Positions 9,277 through 21,314 are shown, counted from the stretch's first letter. The stretch: 64,000 nucleotides of DNA from Stenogyne calaminthoides (GCA_037126765.1 JBBCBC010000022.1:4216001-4280000); one strand, 5' to 3'. Notes: generated by a model from the letters alone, not told the origin. Numbers and translations: made by a program.

Positions 9277-11226
9277 TAGGGGTGTGTAAATTTTGGTCTG
9301 GACCGTAAAATTGGACCAAATCGGACCAAACCAAATCGAAATTCGAAATTCAAAATTCGGGTCCGAATTTCGGTTTATGATTCGATTTTCGGTTTTTAAA
9401 AATGAGCTTTATTTATTTCAGTTTGGTCTTCGGTTTTTACTAGTAAAAAACTGATCAGACCGAACCGAATCGAACCGAAATAATTATAATATTTATAAAA
9501 ATTATATATTTATTTATATATAATTTCCTAAAAATTAAAATCTTAAAACCTAATTTAATTTTCACGATTATAAGCCACTTTCACCATCGCTCGCTCTTCA
9601 CATTTTGTTCACACTCGGCGGCGCAAGATTGCTGATTGGACTCGTGTTCGCAAGATTGCTGATTGATTGAAGATTTTTTATGATTTGACTTTACGAATTT
9701 CTGGTTCATTATATGTCACTGCTAACTCATTTTTTAACGAGATATATTTGTGAAGGAGTTGGGTATGACAATGATGACAAAGTTTGAGAAATATTGGGGA
9801 GATCCGGGAAAAATGAACAAAGTGATTTTGGGCGAATGTTTTTTATCCACGTCTTAAGTTTGATTACTTGAACTACTCTTTGTGCAAGATGTATGGGTCT
9901 GAAAATGGTGAAAATGTGATGCAATCTTTGAAGAATGGATTTGCAGAATTGTTCAAAGAATATAATCAAAAGTATCAGCTGGGAAGTGAGGCAAATGCAA
10001 GTGGTAGCCTCTCGTCGCTCTCGAGCCCTAACTTGACTGGTGGTACTAATAGTGGAATGCTTGCCGGGTTTAAGAAGCAGGGAAAAGAAACTGGTGATGG
10101 GGGATGGAAGAAAACAAAATTAGATACCTACTTGCATGAGGACATTGTTGAGGATGATGAACTAGATGTGTTAATGTGGAAAGTAAATTCTTCGAGACTT
10201 CCAATTCTTGCAAAGATGGCTCGGGATATATTGGTTGTTCCTATCTCAACTGTGACATCAGAATCTGTATTTAGTACCGGTGGAAGAGTACTAGATGACT
10301 TTAGGAGTTCTTTTAACTCCAAGACTTGTTGAGAGTTTAATATGCACTCAAGATTGGCTACGAGATTCAGAAAGTGAAGCCAGTGATTCAAAGTTGGAGG
10401 AGCATGAGAAATTTGAAAAAGTTTATTCCTAATTAGTTAAATCACTAGTACATTCATTTTATATCTTCTTCTTATGTGTAATTTAATTTGTTTTAACACT
10501 ATTATCATTTTATATTGCAGATTTGTCTAAAGTTGGTCTCATGTCATCGTCAAACACTAATAATTAGTTACTGAATTCTCCTTCTAGGTACCCTAATATA
10601 TTATTACAAAATGAGCAGTGGGTAATACATTATCTGCTCATTCGGTTAAATATATGTATATATATTTGCATGAATTTTGTACCTACAATTTATATGGGTT
10701 GTCTTATTTATTTCTTTAAATTGTGTAGGTAGAAGTTGTTGAAAGATTTTGAAGGCAAAAACTATTGAATGGAGATGAAGTCTTGAAGGCATAAGCTTGT
10801 ACTTATTTGTCATTACTTGAGATTGTTCGGAATTGTTATTTGTTAGAACTTTTAACCTTTAAGACAACTATTGTACTGATACTTAAGATGTGGGGTGTGG
10901 AGCCTAGCTTTTGGAACCTACTAATATTTAACCTTTTTGAATTGTTTTTGCTTTTGGGAACTACTAAATTTATGCTTACATTATTTTTTATATGTTTTTT
11001 TTTTTACTGTAGTTCATGAAAAAATGGTATGCTTTTTGTCCTTGCTTTTGAAAATTTAAAAAAAAATCGATTTTTGGACCAAACCGAACAGAAATATTTT
11101 GGTCTCGGACCGTTGGGTTTTTATAAATACGGTTCGGTTTCGATTTGGTTAAAAAATTTGATTTATAATTCGGTTTTTCATATTACGGTTGGTTCGGTCC
11201 ACCAAACCGCCTTTTTGATACCCCTA
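9277..11226 (+). mobile_element. hAT superfamily transposon, internally deleted, unit A
   Basis: Termini are TAGGGGTGTG on the left and the complement of TAGGGGTATC on the right. Both sides carry the identical 8-bp duplication CAACCAGG (9269-9276 and 11227-11234), diagnostic of hAT. Subterminal regions rich in AACCGAAC-like motifs lie inside each end. At 1950 bp it is far shorter than autonomous hAT elements and keeps only the C-terminal part of the transposase. It interrupts a LINE RNase H reading frame. Confidence 0.88.
9740..10431 (+). pseudogene. hAT transposase C-terminal fragment, unit A
   Basis: The encoded fragment has KFEKYWGDPGKMNK, then KFDYLNYSLCKMYG, a variable linker, and the hAT C-terminal dimerisation block (ELDVLMWKVNSSRLPILAKMARDI.. 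and SESVFSTGGRVLDDFRSS). These match the hAT RNase H-fold tail and PF05699 of RICESLEEPER/Ac-like transposases. Frame changes: one near 9840 before the YPRLKFDY block, and an extra T near 10311, after which the conserved ending LVESLICTQDWLRD continues in another frame to a TAA at 10429-10431. The DNA-binding BED finger and most of the catalytic core are missing, so it cannot be an active transposase. It could still dimerise if expressed; I see no evidence for that. Confidence 0.8.
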
Positions 11227-11770
11227 CAACCAGGTGTGTGATCCCCAGCAGCACATCCCAGGCCAGTGCTTGATAAACCCCCCATGCTTCACCTTCCATG
11301 ACGTTCATAGAACTACGGCGATAATGAGACCGGAACGCAATGCAATTGCCACTATGATGACGAAGGGTCATCCCTATTCCTATCTATAGGCTGTTAGTGA
11401 AAAAAGCCGCATCAACATTTATCTCGACAAATGGCTCCTTAGGGGGGGTGCCATTTTAAACACGTTGTCCGCTTTTTCGCTGTCTTTGGTCGCAGTCTCA
11501 CTGCTTTCCACTCCGCCATGAAGCTTGTCGCAGCGAAAATTACATGAGCTGGTTTCGATGACGCCAAATGGCCCACACCACTGCCATCATTCTCTCCGCT
11601 TCATCAGTACTGAGTTCACAAAGAGCTTGAATAAAGAGCTCACTATGTCCTTCAACCTCATAAAGACCAAATATTAATTTTATCCCACAGTCCACTAGCT
11701 CTCCAACATTCTATCGTAAATGGCCAATCTACGAAAAGGTCTGAGATGGGAACCAGTACAGACCGGACCA
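11227..11770 (-). pseudogene. LINE C-terminal region, 5' part of split RNase H, unit A
   Basis: The minus strand reads (upstream to downstream) a tryptophan-rich stretch like ERMMAVVWAIWRHR, then GMTLRHHSGNCIAFRSH, EGEAWGVYQALAWD and THLVV, where the hAT duplication begins. The frame resumes at 9276 with ETDAS. The WAIW..RN and EAxAxxxAL patterns are typical of LINE reverse-transcriptase proteins with a terminal RNase H. Stops and a frameshift near 11390 and 11500 break it. Confidence 0.6.
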
Positions 11771-12158
11771 TGAGGTCCTGAGTTCGAGACACAGAGAAGG
11801 AAAATTTATTTCCTCTTGTTGTGGTTCTCCTTGTGGTGGGGGTGATGTTCCCCCCGTTCTGGTGGTTGTGGTTTCGAGTTGCAGTCTCGAGTGGTTCCTC
11901 TCTTGTGGTGGTTGCGATTCCGGTCTACAACAAGACGAAAAGATGTTGCCATGTGCCCGATGATCAAAGAAACTATTGTAATTGATTATCTTAGAAAACT
12001 ATTGTGATTACCTTTAAAAAAATAACGTAGCTAATTGATAACACTGTTTAGACTACTCAATATTACATTTATAGCTATTGTGATGTCGTAATTATATTTT
12101 GCTGCTATTGTGATGTCGTAATTATATTTTGCTATCACCTACAAAACTTCTAGAAGTG

Positions 12159-12385
12159 TGTAGAAAAATGATTCAATGCATTTTTGAATCAAAAGAAGAG
12201 TAATCTTATTGAGAGAGAAATGTATACAGCCGAGATAGATAGAGATAATGAATCTGAGTGAATATCTGTGAAAACCCTAATTCATCTATTTATATACAAG
12301 GGGAAAAATAACACATAAGTGACAAAGTATTAGTTGGTCCAACTAAAAGTATTAGTTGGTCAGACTTGGTCAATATTCCTTATTA
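12159..12385 (-). mobile_element. Solo LTR of the non-canonical Copia element, unit A
   Basis: 227 bp nearly identical to the LTRs at 32819-33045 and 37651-37875 of unit B. It is flanked by the 5-bp duplication AAGTG (12154-12158, 12386-12390), the same duplication that flanks the full element in unit B. It lacks any internal domain, as expected after LTR-LTR recombination. Just upstream, at about 12077-12131, a short tandem duplication (TATTGTGATGTCG unit) is specific to unit A. Confidence 0.92.
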
Positions 12386-12390
12386 AAGTG

Positions 12391-13789
12391 CATGTGTACA
12401 ATGATGTGAAACTGCTAATCATGAGACATATGTACAAGAAAATATTACTTTGTACTCCTCTTATTTGAGATTGTAACCAACCAACTCCCCTGTATGCTAT
12501 GTTTTAAAAAGCAGTTTGGATCGATTGATTGAACCGGTCTGACCGCTATTTGGTAAGCGTAACGAATCGATTAAAAGTATTGGGTCGCTTAACTTTCAAA
12601 CCGCCTATAAAACGCTTAAAAGCGGGAAAAAAAACAGAATAAAATACTGACTGGTTAACTCGTCACTTTAACATTATTTAGAAAAATAAATAAAATGAAG
12701 GCTATTTTATAATTTTTTAATACTTATTAAAGGGTACACCTGCAATTTTAAGAATTATTTTTAAATATTAATTTTGAGGGGCTATTATTTTATAAAAATA
12801 CAAATGATTATTTATAATTTATATATTAAATTATCCATTTGAATAACAATCAGACCTGATTGAATCAAATTCAATCGAAAGCGTTAAGACTGTCCATGTT
12901 AACGTCTGCTTCCGCTTTTAAAAAGTAGCTCATACGAGTAACATCTATATTTGATTGTCAAATGTATTTGAAATTATAACAAACCAACGCCTCGTATGTA
13001 TATATAATGTTCTAACTTTAAATTCAAGAACATAAAATGGATGAAATATCTTTTGAGTGTGGTATTATGAAGGCATGAACTGAGCAAAACTCATAAATAG
13101 AATGTTTTCCTCTTTCATTTTTTTTACTTGTTTCCCTTTTTAATTTAACATATATCTCGCGTCATCTTTTATCTCTATTAATTTCATATATGTATGCAAG
13201 TATATTCTTTGATTAATGCACCAGCAAAATAATCAATTTACACAATTTATGAAATAGAACACCTACCACAACATTATTTTTTCATATATCCTCCCATTGA
13301 ATTCACATTGATTACAATCATTAAAAGTCACCTAATACATCAACTAGTCAAGTAATGCATTTGATGACATTTCATCCTCATTGTCCTTTTTTTTTTGCTT
13401 TTTAAAGAAAAGATACTCACACCATCCCTCACCCTCTAAGCACCTCTTACCTAACTTTCTATGAATCCTTGCGAGATGCCGATGGAAATGAGATCTTCTA
13501 TTTTATAATTGGTGTTTTACTTTGTATTACATTAATAGATAGGTGAAATAAAAAATAATCTAACGAACCATTATATTCTGAGTCCATATGTTAAAAATGA
13601 AGCAAGATGAGACACCATTAATGATATGCGAAAATTGAAACAGGAGAATCGAACCAGATGCTAATCGAAGCCCACCGTTTTCTATATAAAGATGTATCTT
13701 TTATTAATTACGTTACATAGATGAATAAAACATTAACAGTTATAAAATAAATTGTGCATTAATAAATGTGAGTATGTAATTACACTATA
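12391..13789. other. AT-rich intergenic, no gene seen
   Basis: No coding frame is supported. At about 12500-12960 there are complementary-looking segments (TTTTAAAAAGC near the left, GCTTTTAAAAAGTAG near the right) that may be a decayed inverted-repeat element, but no target duplication is clear. The counterpart in unit B is 37881-39280. Confidence 0.4.
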
Positions 13790-13797
13790 TACGTATC

Positions 13798-14346
13798 TAG
13801 AGGTGGGAATAGACCAGGCTACCCGACAGGGGCCTATGACCCGGTCTACTAAAACTCGGCTCGTCTCGTTTAATAATCAAGTCAGACTCAGACATTTTTA
13901 AAAGCCTATTTACTTAAATAGGCCAGACTTGAGCTTTTTCGTAGGCCTTTTAAGCCCAACAGACCGACCTATTTAATTATATATATATATATAATTATAT
14001 AATTGTAAATAATATATTAATAAAATAGATAATATTTAATGCTAAAAGTAGTATATTTTGATGATTTGATGAAGCACTTAGTATTGTTATTTGTACACTT
14101 AAATTTTTTATAGGTGCGATTTGAATTTTTTATAATGAATAGTAGCCATAATAAGGTTGTAAAAAAATATATTTTATGAAGGCTTTTAAAAGGCTTCCAG
14201 GCCAGACCTATTTAATAAAAATGTCAGACCTAGGCTTTTTAAAAAGCCTATGATAGAAAACAAGTCAGACTTGGACCCAAAATTAAATACTAGGCCCAAC
14301 CTTTTTTATGTGAGGTCTATCTCGGCCCGGCCTATTCCCACCCCTA
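13798..14346. mobile_element. hAT-type MITE, unit A
   Basis: Ends are TAGAGGTGGGAATAGACC and the complement of TAGGGGTGGGAATAGGCC, with perfect 8-bp target duplications TACGTATC at 13790-13797 and 14347-14354. The 549-bp interior holds long imperfect inverted regions around AAAAGCCTATTTA and a TA-repeat core, and no ORF. The same insertion with the same duplication is in unit B. Confidence 0.85.
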
Positions 14347-14354
14347 TACGTATC

Positions 14355-16925
14355 ATTTATCTAAATACTAGTTTAGTGTCAGCATGTTACGCGATTTCTA
14401 ATTAAAAGTTGCAATATTTTCAATAAATATTTATATTTAATAATAAAAAATATAAATATGTGTATAAATACACTAAATATGAATTAATAATTATTTAAGG
14501 TGTATATTAGTAAATTTTCTTAAACCTAGAATAAGATTATTGTGTAAAATATTATTTATTCATTTTAATATGAAATTGAAACCTACAAATCAAAACAAAA
14601 TAAATCGACTAAAAAAAGACTAATTACTTAATTAATTAATATATAATAATAAAAAAAGTAAATAAATTATTATTATAATTACTTTTGCCACATAAAATAT
14701 GTTAAGATATACATAAGAGGAATTATAAAATAAAATTATTTATTAAGAAATTAATAATTTAATATAATTCGCACTAAGATAAAATACATTTAAAATGAAT
14801 ATTTTATTTATCTTAAATTAAGCCAAACAAAAATTACCAAAAGAAAGATAAATGAATAATATTATATAGTTAAATAAAATTTAAAGTAATAAATATGAAT
14901 TACATATTTTATAACATTCGCACATATTTTAGATACCTAAATAATTAAAAATTAATTATACAGAAAAACTTTAAGTTTCATGACACATAAAATTCTTTTA
15001 TAAAAATAACCAAATAAAAAAATAACATGTGTATTTAAATTTCTCATTGAATGACATATATGTTAAACTAACATGGAGTTGACACATCATAAAAAAAAAT
15101 TCACATTAATATATAGAGGGATTGGAAGAGAAGATATTACATCATCTGACTATTTTTTTTTTCAATGAAACTCCAAATTTAACTTTCTAATTAAAAATAG
15201 AAAACTAAACTTACGTTTATAACCGGCTCTCCGACTAAAAGGTAATACAATATTTTTGGAAAACTCCAAACTTAACAATATCCAACCAAAAAGAAATCTA
15301 GATTCAAAAAACTAAAAAGAAATCTAAACGTATGGTAATCTTGATTGTTAATGACAACTCACTATCCAACTACGATATAAAACTTAAACCTTACGGTATT
15401 CTTGATTGATGACCCAAACTTAACAACATCCAACTAAAAAGAAATTTAGAAAGCATTTGGTCTAAATTCTCAAATGAAAATTATTAGGTAGTGAATTAAA
15501 CGAAAATAAATATATTAGTAGTATTTTAGTCTAATTTTTAAATAAATAGGAGAAATAATGGAATGATCGAGTATAAATAATTATAAAAATAGGGGTTATT
15601 AATAAAATTAAATAATGATTAACTTATTTGAATCTAATTACTTGTACATATTAAGTATGACGGAAGTGAAAACGATCACATTTTCAGTCCTGAGTGTCGG
15701 ATTTATGCACATTTCATCAAACACAGTATGTTTTATGCTTTTTTCCCCCTTAAGTTTGTCTTTTACCCCTTAAATTTAAGCTAATCTTGATCAGTGACCA
15801 CTCACTATCCAACTTAAAAATAAAACTTTTTACCCCTAAAGTCTAAGGTAATCTTGATTAGTGGCCACTCACTAACTAAAAGTCATGACAGTCTTCCTGT
15901 CGAGTCGACCCCGACTTAAAAATAAATAGAAAAACGTAAGTATTATGTGTACCAATTGTATTTTACATTTGTCTTATATGTATCAAGTATATGTTGAACT
16001 GAAATATACTCATTTTTCCTTCTAAAGTTATTTACTCACTTTTTGCAAAAGGGTTGTCCCAAATTTGTTTACCCTTTTTTATAAAAAAATAATAAAGTAA
16101 CTAGACCTTTTTCAACTATCCTCTCCTAACATCTTAAAATTATATTTCATGCTATTATTTTTACTTATAAAAAGTCATCTATTTTAATAAAAAAAAGAAA
16201 ACTACAATACCTTCAACTAAAGAACACTTTATCACTTTAAATATTAATAAACAACTCTCACACTAAAGCTCATGTTAAAAGCAAAAGGATATATAATTTT
16301 GGGATGAAGGGAATACAATTTATTTATATTGAAAAGCTCATGTTAAAAGCAAAGAGATATATAATTTTGAGACGGAGAAAATACAATTTTTTTATATTAA
16401 AATATGCAACCTATGTTCGCTTAAGTAAATTGTATTTTTAAGTGCTACAAGATATATGCTTAAAAAATGCACCATGGTGCATACAACTTGTAGCCTAACA
16501 TTATTTATACTAAAATGTAAAATTCATGTTCGTTTGAACGGTTGCATTCTTAAAAAAATAAACTACGGCACTGGAGATCCACTAAAATAAAAAAACTCAA
16601 ACCTAAATGAAAAAAAAATCTAGATCAATAATAAGCTTCTCATGTGACGAGTTGCCAGAAGGCTGCGAAGGTACATACCATGATCAAAACCAGACAAAAA
16701 ACAAGTACGTACCCCATAAGTTAAAGTATAATAATATAGTATTATTATTCATAGTATGTGACAGAAGATTTATAATAATAAACAAAAAAAGTACAAAGGC
16801 TCACAAACTTCTACAGCCATTCCTCTGTAGATTTATACCACTAGACAGCCCCGCATGTAGGCGCAGTTTACCCATGTGCCTCTCCTCCCTAATATCCCCA
16901 TTCTACCCCTCACCCCCACCGCCCT
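14355..16925. other. AT-rich intergenic downstream of HIPP, unit A
   Basis: No supported gene. It contains low-copy degenerate direct repeats: phrases around ATCTTGATNAGTGNCCACTCAC recur at 15780-15880, and a 68-bp tandem duplication starting AAAGCTCATGTTAAAAGC lies at 16265-16400. The 118-codon plus-strand frame at 16607-16963 is treated as chance. Confidence 0.5.
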
Positions 16926-18368
16926 TTACATCACCGAACAGGCGTTTGGATTCTCGTCACTGAACATCTGCGGAGGGTAATCCTGGTAATACTCTTGAAC
17001 AATCCTCTGTGGTTGTTGGTACAACTGCAGATTCTGATGAGGGTAGTAGTAGAAAAACTCATTCTTTTTTATTTCCAATTTTGGGTCCTCCGCCGCCTTC
17101 TCTGGCGGTTCTACGGCGGCGGCGGCGGGTTTTTCGTCTTTTCCACTTTCCTCTTTCTTGGCCTCCTCCTTCCCTGCTTCCTCCGGTTTTTTCTCTTCCT
17201 TCCCTTCTTTCGGTTTTTCCTCCGGTTCGACTTTCACGATAGTTGCGTGTTTTCCGGTTCGTTTGAGCACGTAATCGGTTAACTTTTCCGGTTCGAACAC
17301 GCCTTTCACGGTTACTTGTGAGCTTTTCAGATCCGGTTCAGCGCTCTCCACACCTATAAACAATTTATACACTCCAATTGATTTTAATAATTGATTAATA
17401 AATTGAGTCAATTGAATTTTGACCTAAGGATGAAGGAATTCAAACGGAATCTTTACAAATTACACTATATGATTAAATGATTCTTTTACTAAATTGGCTA
17501 GTGATGCAAAAAGAGCAAAAACAGATGGGAAAGGAAATCAATCATCCCCTCCAAATACAGCTGAAAAGCGTAGCAAAAGTATAAAAAGAACACGAATTAT
17601 TTCGAAGTAGCAATTTCGTTCCCATGAGAGAAAAAGAAGGAATATAGTGTAACTAGAATTAAAAAAATAAAAATCACACACCTTTCATTTTCTGAATTCG
17701 CTTTTTGATTTCCTGAGCGCAAGCTTCACAATGCATGTACACTCCCAACACCACCGTAATCATAACAGGCTGCAAGCACAAATCACATGATTTTAACAAA
17801 CAATCAGAAAAATTGCATTTCTAACTACTTTTAGAGAGAGAAGAGAGAGAATATGAATGAAATTGAAATTGAAACCTCTTCTTTTTCCTCTTCAGGTTTC
17901 TCCTCCGCCTTCTTCGGTTCCTCCGCCGGCGGAGGCGGCGGGATCGGGGAAATGAGCTCCACCTGGCGGTGGCTCTTCCTCTGAATCCTCTCCAAAACCT
18001 TCAACGGATCTACTTTTCACCTTTCACCACCACTTTACTCGTTCTGCAATCGGTCACCACACTTTCAACTCCTGCAAAATTTAATTCCAATTTCAAATTA
18101 AATCAATATCAATTAACTTACATGCAAGCAGAAATAGATTCAAAAATAAACCTAAAATGGACAGATATTGAAAAAGGCGAGAAAAGAGGAACACGGATCT
18201 AGCTAATTTACCATCGAAGCCTTTGAGACATCTGCGCACTTTTCTAGCGCACCCCTCGCAATGCATGTAAACCTTCAGAACAATTTCCTGCGGCGGCGGA
18301 GGCGCCGCCGCCTTCGGTTCATCTGATTTCTTCTCCTCGTTTTTTTCCTTCCTCCGCCTTCGGATCAT
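16926..18368 (-). pseudogene. HIPP: Heavy-metal-associated isoprenylated plant protein (HIPP), broken copy A
   Basis: The exon order on the minus strand matches unit B: 18212 upward (HMA1, MHCEGC), 18071-17876, 17769-17682 (HMA2, MHCEAC) and 17353-16926. The last exon ends SDENPNACSVM, a CaaX box for prenylation, most likely farnesylation given the terminal Met. Proteins of this type bind metal ions or act as metallochaperone-like scaffolds at membranes or the nucleus. Damage: the first exon and promoter-proximal part are deleted, with a rearranged partial repeat at about 18358-18392; an extra T in a T-run shifts the frame in the Lys/Glu-rich region; one T is missing in exon 3 (196 instead of 197 bp). 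Both HMA Cys pairs remain readable. As assembled it cannot give a full protein. Confidence 0.85.
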
Positions 18369-18452
18369 CTGATTTCTTCTCCTCGTTTAGGGTGTGGATA
18401 GGTAACGAGAGGTAGCGAAAAAAAGAACAGATACACCTTGGGTGCGTGTAAG

Positions 18453-18461
18453 TGACGTGGC
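18453..18461 (-). promoter_or_regulatory. ACGT-core element upstream of HIPP, unit A
   Basis: GCCACGTCA on the gene's strand, a bZIP-type (ABRE/C-box-like) core, conserved at 44179-44187 of unit B about 150 bp upstream of the start codon. Functional role is inferred only. Confidence 0.35.
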
Positions 18462-18521
18462 ACTCGTTGAATAGGTGGCACGTGCAGAGATGGCGATGCC
18501 TATTCATCCTCTCCTTATTTT

Positions 18522-18945
18522 AATATTTAAAAACCTATATATAGTAATTTCATGCTTTTATTTGTGCCTCATTTTTTTAATACTACACAAAACAAAATGG
18601 CTACAACATTTGTTATTTTTATCAAATTACATAATTTATTTTTATTGAACATTAATAATTTTTTCACTGATTAGTATTAACAATTTTTACTAAAGTATTA
18701 CTCCGTTATTTCTATTGAATATTAATCTTTCATCTCATAGAGATGAATCCTTCTCTTTTATTTTTTAGGTTTGTCGGAAATTATGAGTAGACTTTCTGTA
18801 AAATTTGTTCATAATATGAAATTTATATAATTATATTTATAAATTAATATCACAATATTTATCCATTAAAAACATTATCCTTATAATTGATATCATAACA
18901 TTAACTGTTATATGTATTAGTATATAAGAGTAGTGATATTATATA
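18522..18945. other. Unit-A-specific AT-rich segment
   Basis: About 425 bp absent from unit B, where the flanks join near 44244. No ORF and no clear terminal repeats, so insertion in A and deletion in B cannot be separated. Confidence 0.45.
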
Positions 18946-19141
18946 TAAGTATAATAATATCAATTTTATAGTATGGACAAATTTCACATGAGAGTTTGTA
19001 TAAAATTATAAACCCCTTCCTTATTAAAAGTGTGTAAATTATTTAAAATACTTTTATTTAATGTTAATTGAGATTAACATTATTGTGTTTGGCAAATTAT
19101 TATCTGCTTCTTGTGCACCGTAAACCATTAATATTATTGCT

Positions 19142-19184
19142 TGTAAGAACTAACATTTCACAAGCAATAGTGTTAGTTCTTACA
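19142..19184. repeat. Short perfect inverted repeat, unit A
   Basis: Arms TGTAAGAACTAACA and TGTTAGTTCTTACA (14 bp each, exact complements) are separated by 15 bp. The same hairpin is at 44444-44486 in unit B, with one change in the loop and none in the arms. No terminator function is implied. Confidence 0.6.
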
Positions 19185-20078
19185 CAAAATTGTAGTAGTG
19201 ATGTAAGACGCACAAGATGTACATAATAATACCTTCTTATCTTTGATTTTATATTTAATAAATAAGAATATATTAGAAATTTTATAATTAAATTCAAAAC
19301 TTTAAACACAATTAGTTATGCTTTATTGGATTGCGTAAAAAATTTAAAAAGAAATATTATCAAATAGCTGACACTAATAATAAAACAAAGCGGAGGATTT
19401 ATCCCCGCATCCCCAAAATTCTTACCACTAGATGGTCAAATTAATTCTGCTGTGCCATTTTTTTATGTTTCAAGATTATTTCACTTATTAGATCTTTAAC
19501 CCATGAATCTCAAATTATAATGATTCGTTGAATATTTTTGTCAATGCTATGCGTCATTAACATAAACTATAAAATATACAGTGGAACACTATATTTGAAA
19601 CAGACGATATTGTGCCCTACATGGTGCCCATTGGAGCTAAAATGTTCCATCTTTATTAGTTCAGTTGTGCACTTATGCACACAAGAAAATACTTTATTAT
19701 TTTATTATTTTTATTATTTATCTTCACCGTATTGACAAACGTTCCATATTTTATTATTTTTTATATTTTTATGCCTATATACGTATAAAAAAAATATTCT
19801 GTTTAAATAGAAGAATCCAACCGAGTATTCACAATTTTGATTGAGAAGGATGGCCTTGGTTGCGATTTGCGAAGAAACTTCATTTTCAGATTTCATATCT
19901 TAATTTCTTATTGATTTTGTGATTGTTTGTGGAATATGTAATTATATGATTTTGTTCGATATACATTCATTTTTATGGAGTAATATTCTGAAACATCAAT
20001 TATACCATGTAATTAATTTAATTTTAACCAAATTTTAAGTGATATATTTTCGAGGCCTCTTGTGAAATATTAAACAAT
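19185..20078. other. AT-rich intergenic, unit A
   Basis: No gene seen. Matches 44487-45481 of unit B, except around 19690-19760, where B has about 150 bp of different, GC-richer sequence. Confidence 0.45.
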
Positions 20079-20192
20079 AATTATATGTGCAATACACTAC
20101 AATTAAATCTAATTTAAACAAAATTCGGGGGTCGGGTCGGATCGTGGTGGGGCGGGCGGGCAGTGCGGGACTGGTCTGCAGGTTGGGCGACC
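20079..20192. repeat. Dispersed GC-rich repeat R, copy A2
   Basis: Second copy within unit A of the sequence at 5821-5919, slightly longer at its right end (through TGCAGGTTGGGCGACC). It sits directly before the tRNA-like boxes at 20236. Confidence 0.6.
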
Positions 20193-20230
20193 GCTTTTAT
20201 ATTTATAGAAAGATATTTTTGTCAAATATG

Positions 20231-20330
20231 TGTTGTAGTCTAGTGGTTTAAGTTTGTTTATAGTATATTTGGTCGCAGGTTCAATTTTTATTGAGCACAT
20301 AATTTTTTTAAAAAAAATTAGTGTGTTAAT
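20231..20330 (+). mobile_element. tRNA-derived SINE-like sequence, unit A
   Basis: Contains an A-box-like TAGTCTAGTGG (20236-20246) and a B-box-like GGTTCAATTTT (20278-20288) 42 bp apart, followed by a T/A-rich tail. This is the layout of an RNA polymerase III promoter in plant SINEs. It cannot fold as a full tRNA. The copy at 45636-45720 keeps both boxes. Confidence 0.45.
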
Positions 20331-21314
20331 ACATCTATGTGTTACTACATGAAAAAAAAAATGATATTTAGAGAAACGACATGTGTACATTGTTACATAT
20401 TATTAAAAAAATATGAACAAAAAGCGTTAACCTATGAAGAAAATTGTGTTACCATATGAACAAAACCAGTATAAGCGCGAAAAGAAATCCTTAGTCCAAT
20501 ATTACAGATTTAAAGAACAACTTGATGTGTTACTACATGAATAAAAAAGTGTTACAATATGAACAAACGAGTGTTATTACATGAAAAAAATTAGTACAAG
20601 CACGAAAACAAGTCCAAAATTACAGATTTAAAAGAACAGTGTGAGAATCAACAGAGAATCTTCTCATCTCTAAACTATCATCGAATAAGAGATCTAGTCG
20701 CCATCAAAAAAAGAACCTAGAGATGCACCACCATTTGGAAGAGAAAAGGAAAAGAAGAACAAGAGAAGAAAAAGAAAAACCTAGAGACGTACCGCCATCA
20801 AAGTCAACAGAGATCTAGCAAGAGAAGAAAAAGGAAAAAAGAAGAACAAGAGAAGAAAATGAAAAATCTAGAGACGTACTGTCATCAAAATCAACAGAGA
20901 TCTAGTTGTGTTTGTTGCGATGCGAGGAAGAGGAAGAAGAAGAAGAAATCTAGTCGTATGTTGCTGCGCGACGAAGAAGAACGTCAGCAATCTTCCCTAA
21001 CCCGGACCCGAAAACCCAATTCACCTATAATTGCATACAAGTTTTTGCGTAAATTTTAAAATAAATTGGGTCTTTTAATTGAAATATGGTCCGAGTCATG
21101 ATTTTAGTCACACTTTCTTTCTTTTAAGCGTTTCAACATTATGTTCATACCCCCAATAATTTATTTTTTTTATAAATTTCATCCTCACAAAATGTCATTA
21201 CTTTTGACCCTACACATGTACATAATTCAACACATCTTTTTACTTTATACATAAAGCTTTTAAAAAATTACCCCTTAAAATCCTACTAATTATTCATTTT
21301 TCTTAATATGTCTG
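20331..21314. repeat. Intergenic with purine-rich tandem repeats, unit A
   Basis: At about 20690-20960 a unit of about 100 bp, AGAGAAGAAAAAG..CCTAGAGACGTAC..CAACAGAGATCTAG, is repeated three times with variation and ends in a GAA-rich run. No plausible gene is seen on either strand. Counterpart: 46050-46330. Confidence 0.5.

Noticed and set aside
11745..11810. B-box-like GAGTTCGAGAC suggesting a second SINE (also near 32465)
   Set aside because: No A box at suitable spacing and no boundaries; it may simply be part of the LINE-flanking sequence.
12500..12960. Possible inverted-repeat DNA transposon with TTTTAAAAAGC ends
   Set aside because: Arms match poorly and no target duplication was found; left as intergenic.
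16607..16963. A 118-codon plus-strand frame, identical in protein sequence at 42115-42471
   Set aside because: It lies in the 3' region of the HIPP gene on the other strand and overlaps its last exon. The composition is unlike a protein and no domain is seen. Identity follows from the recent duplication.
20236..20288. Functional tRNA gene
   Set aside because: A- and B-box-like motifs only. No acceptor or anticodon stems can be paired and the B box departs from consensus.
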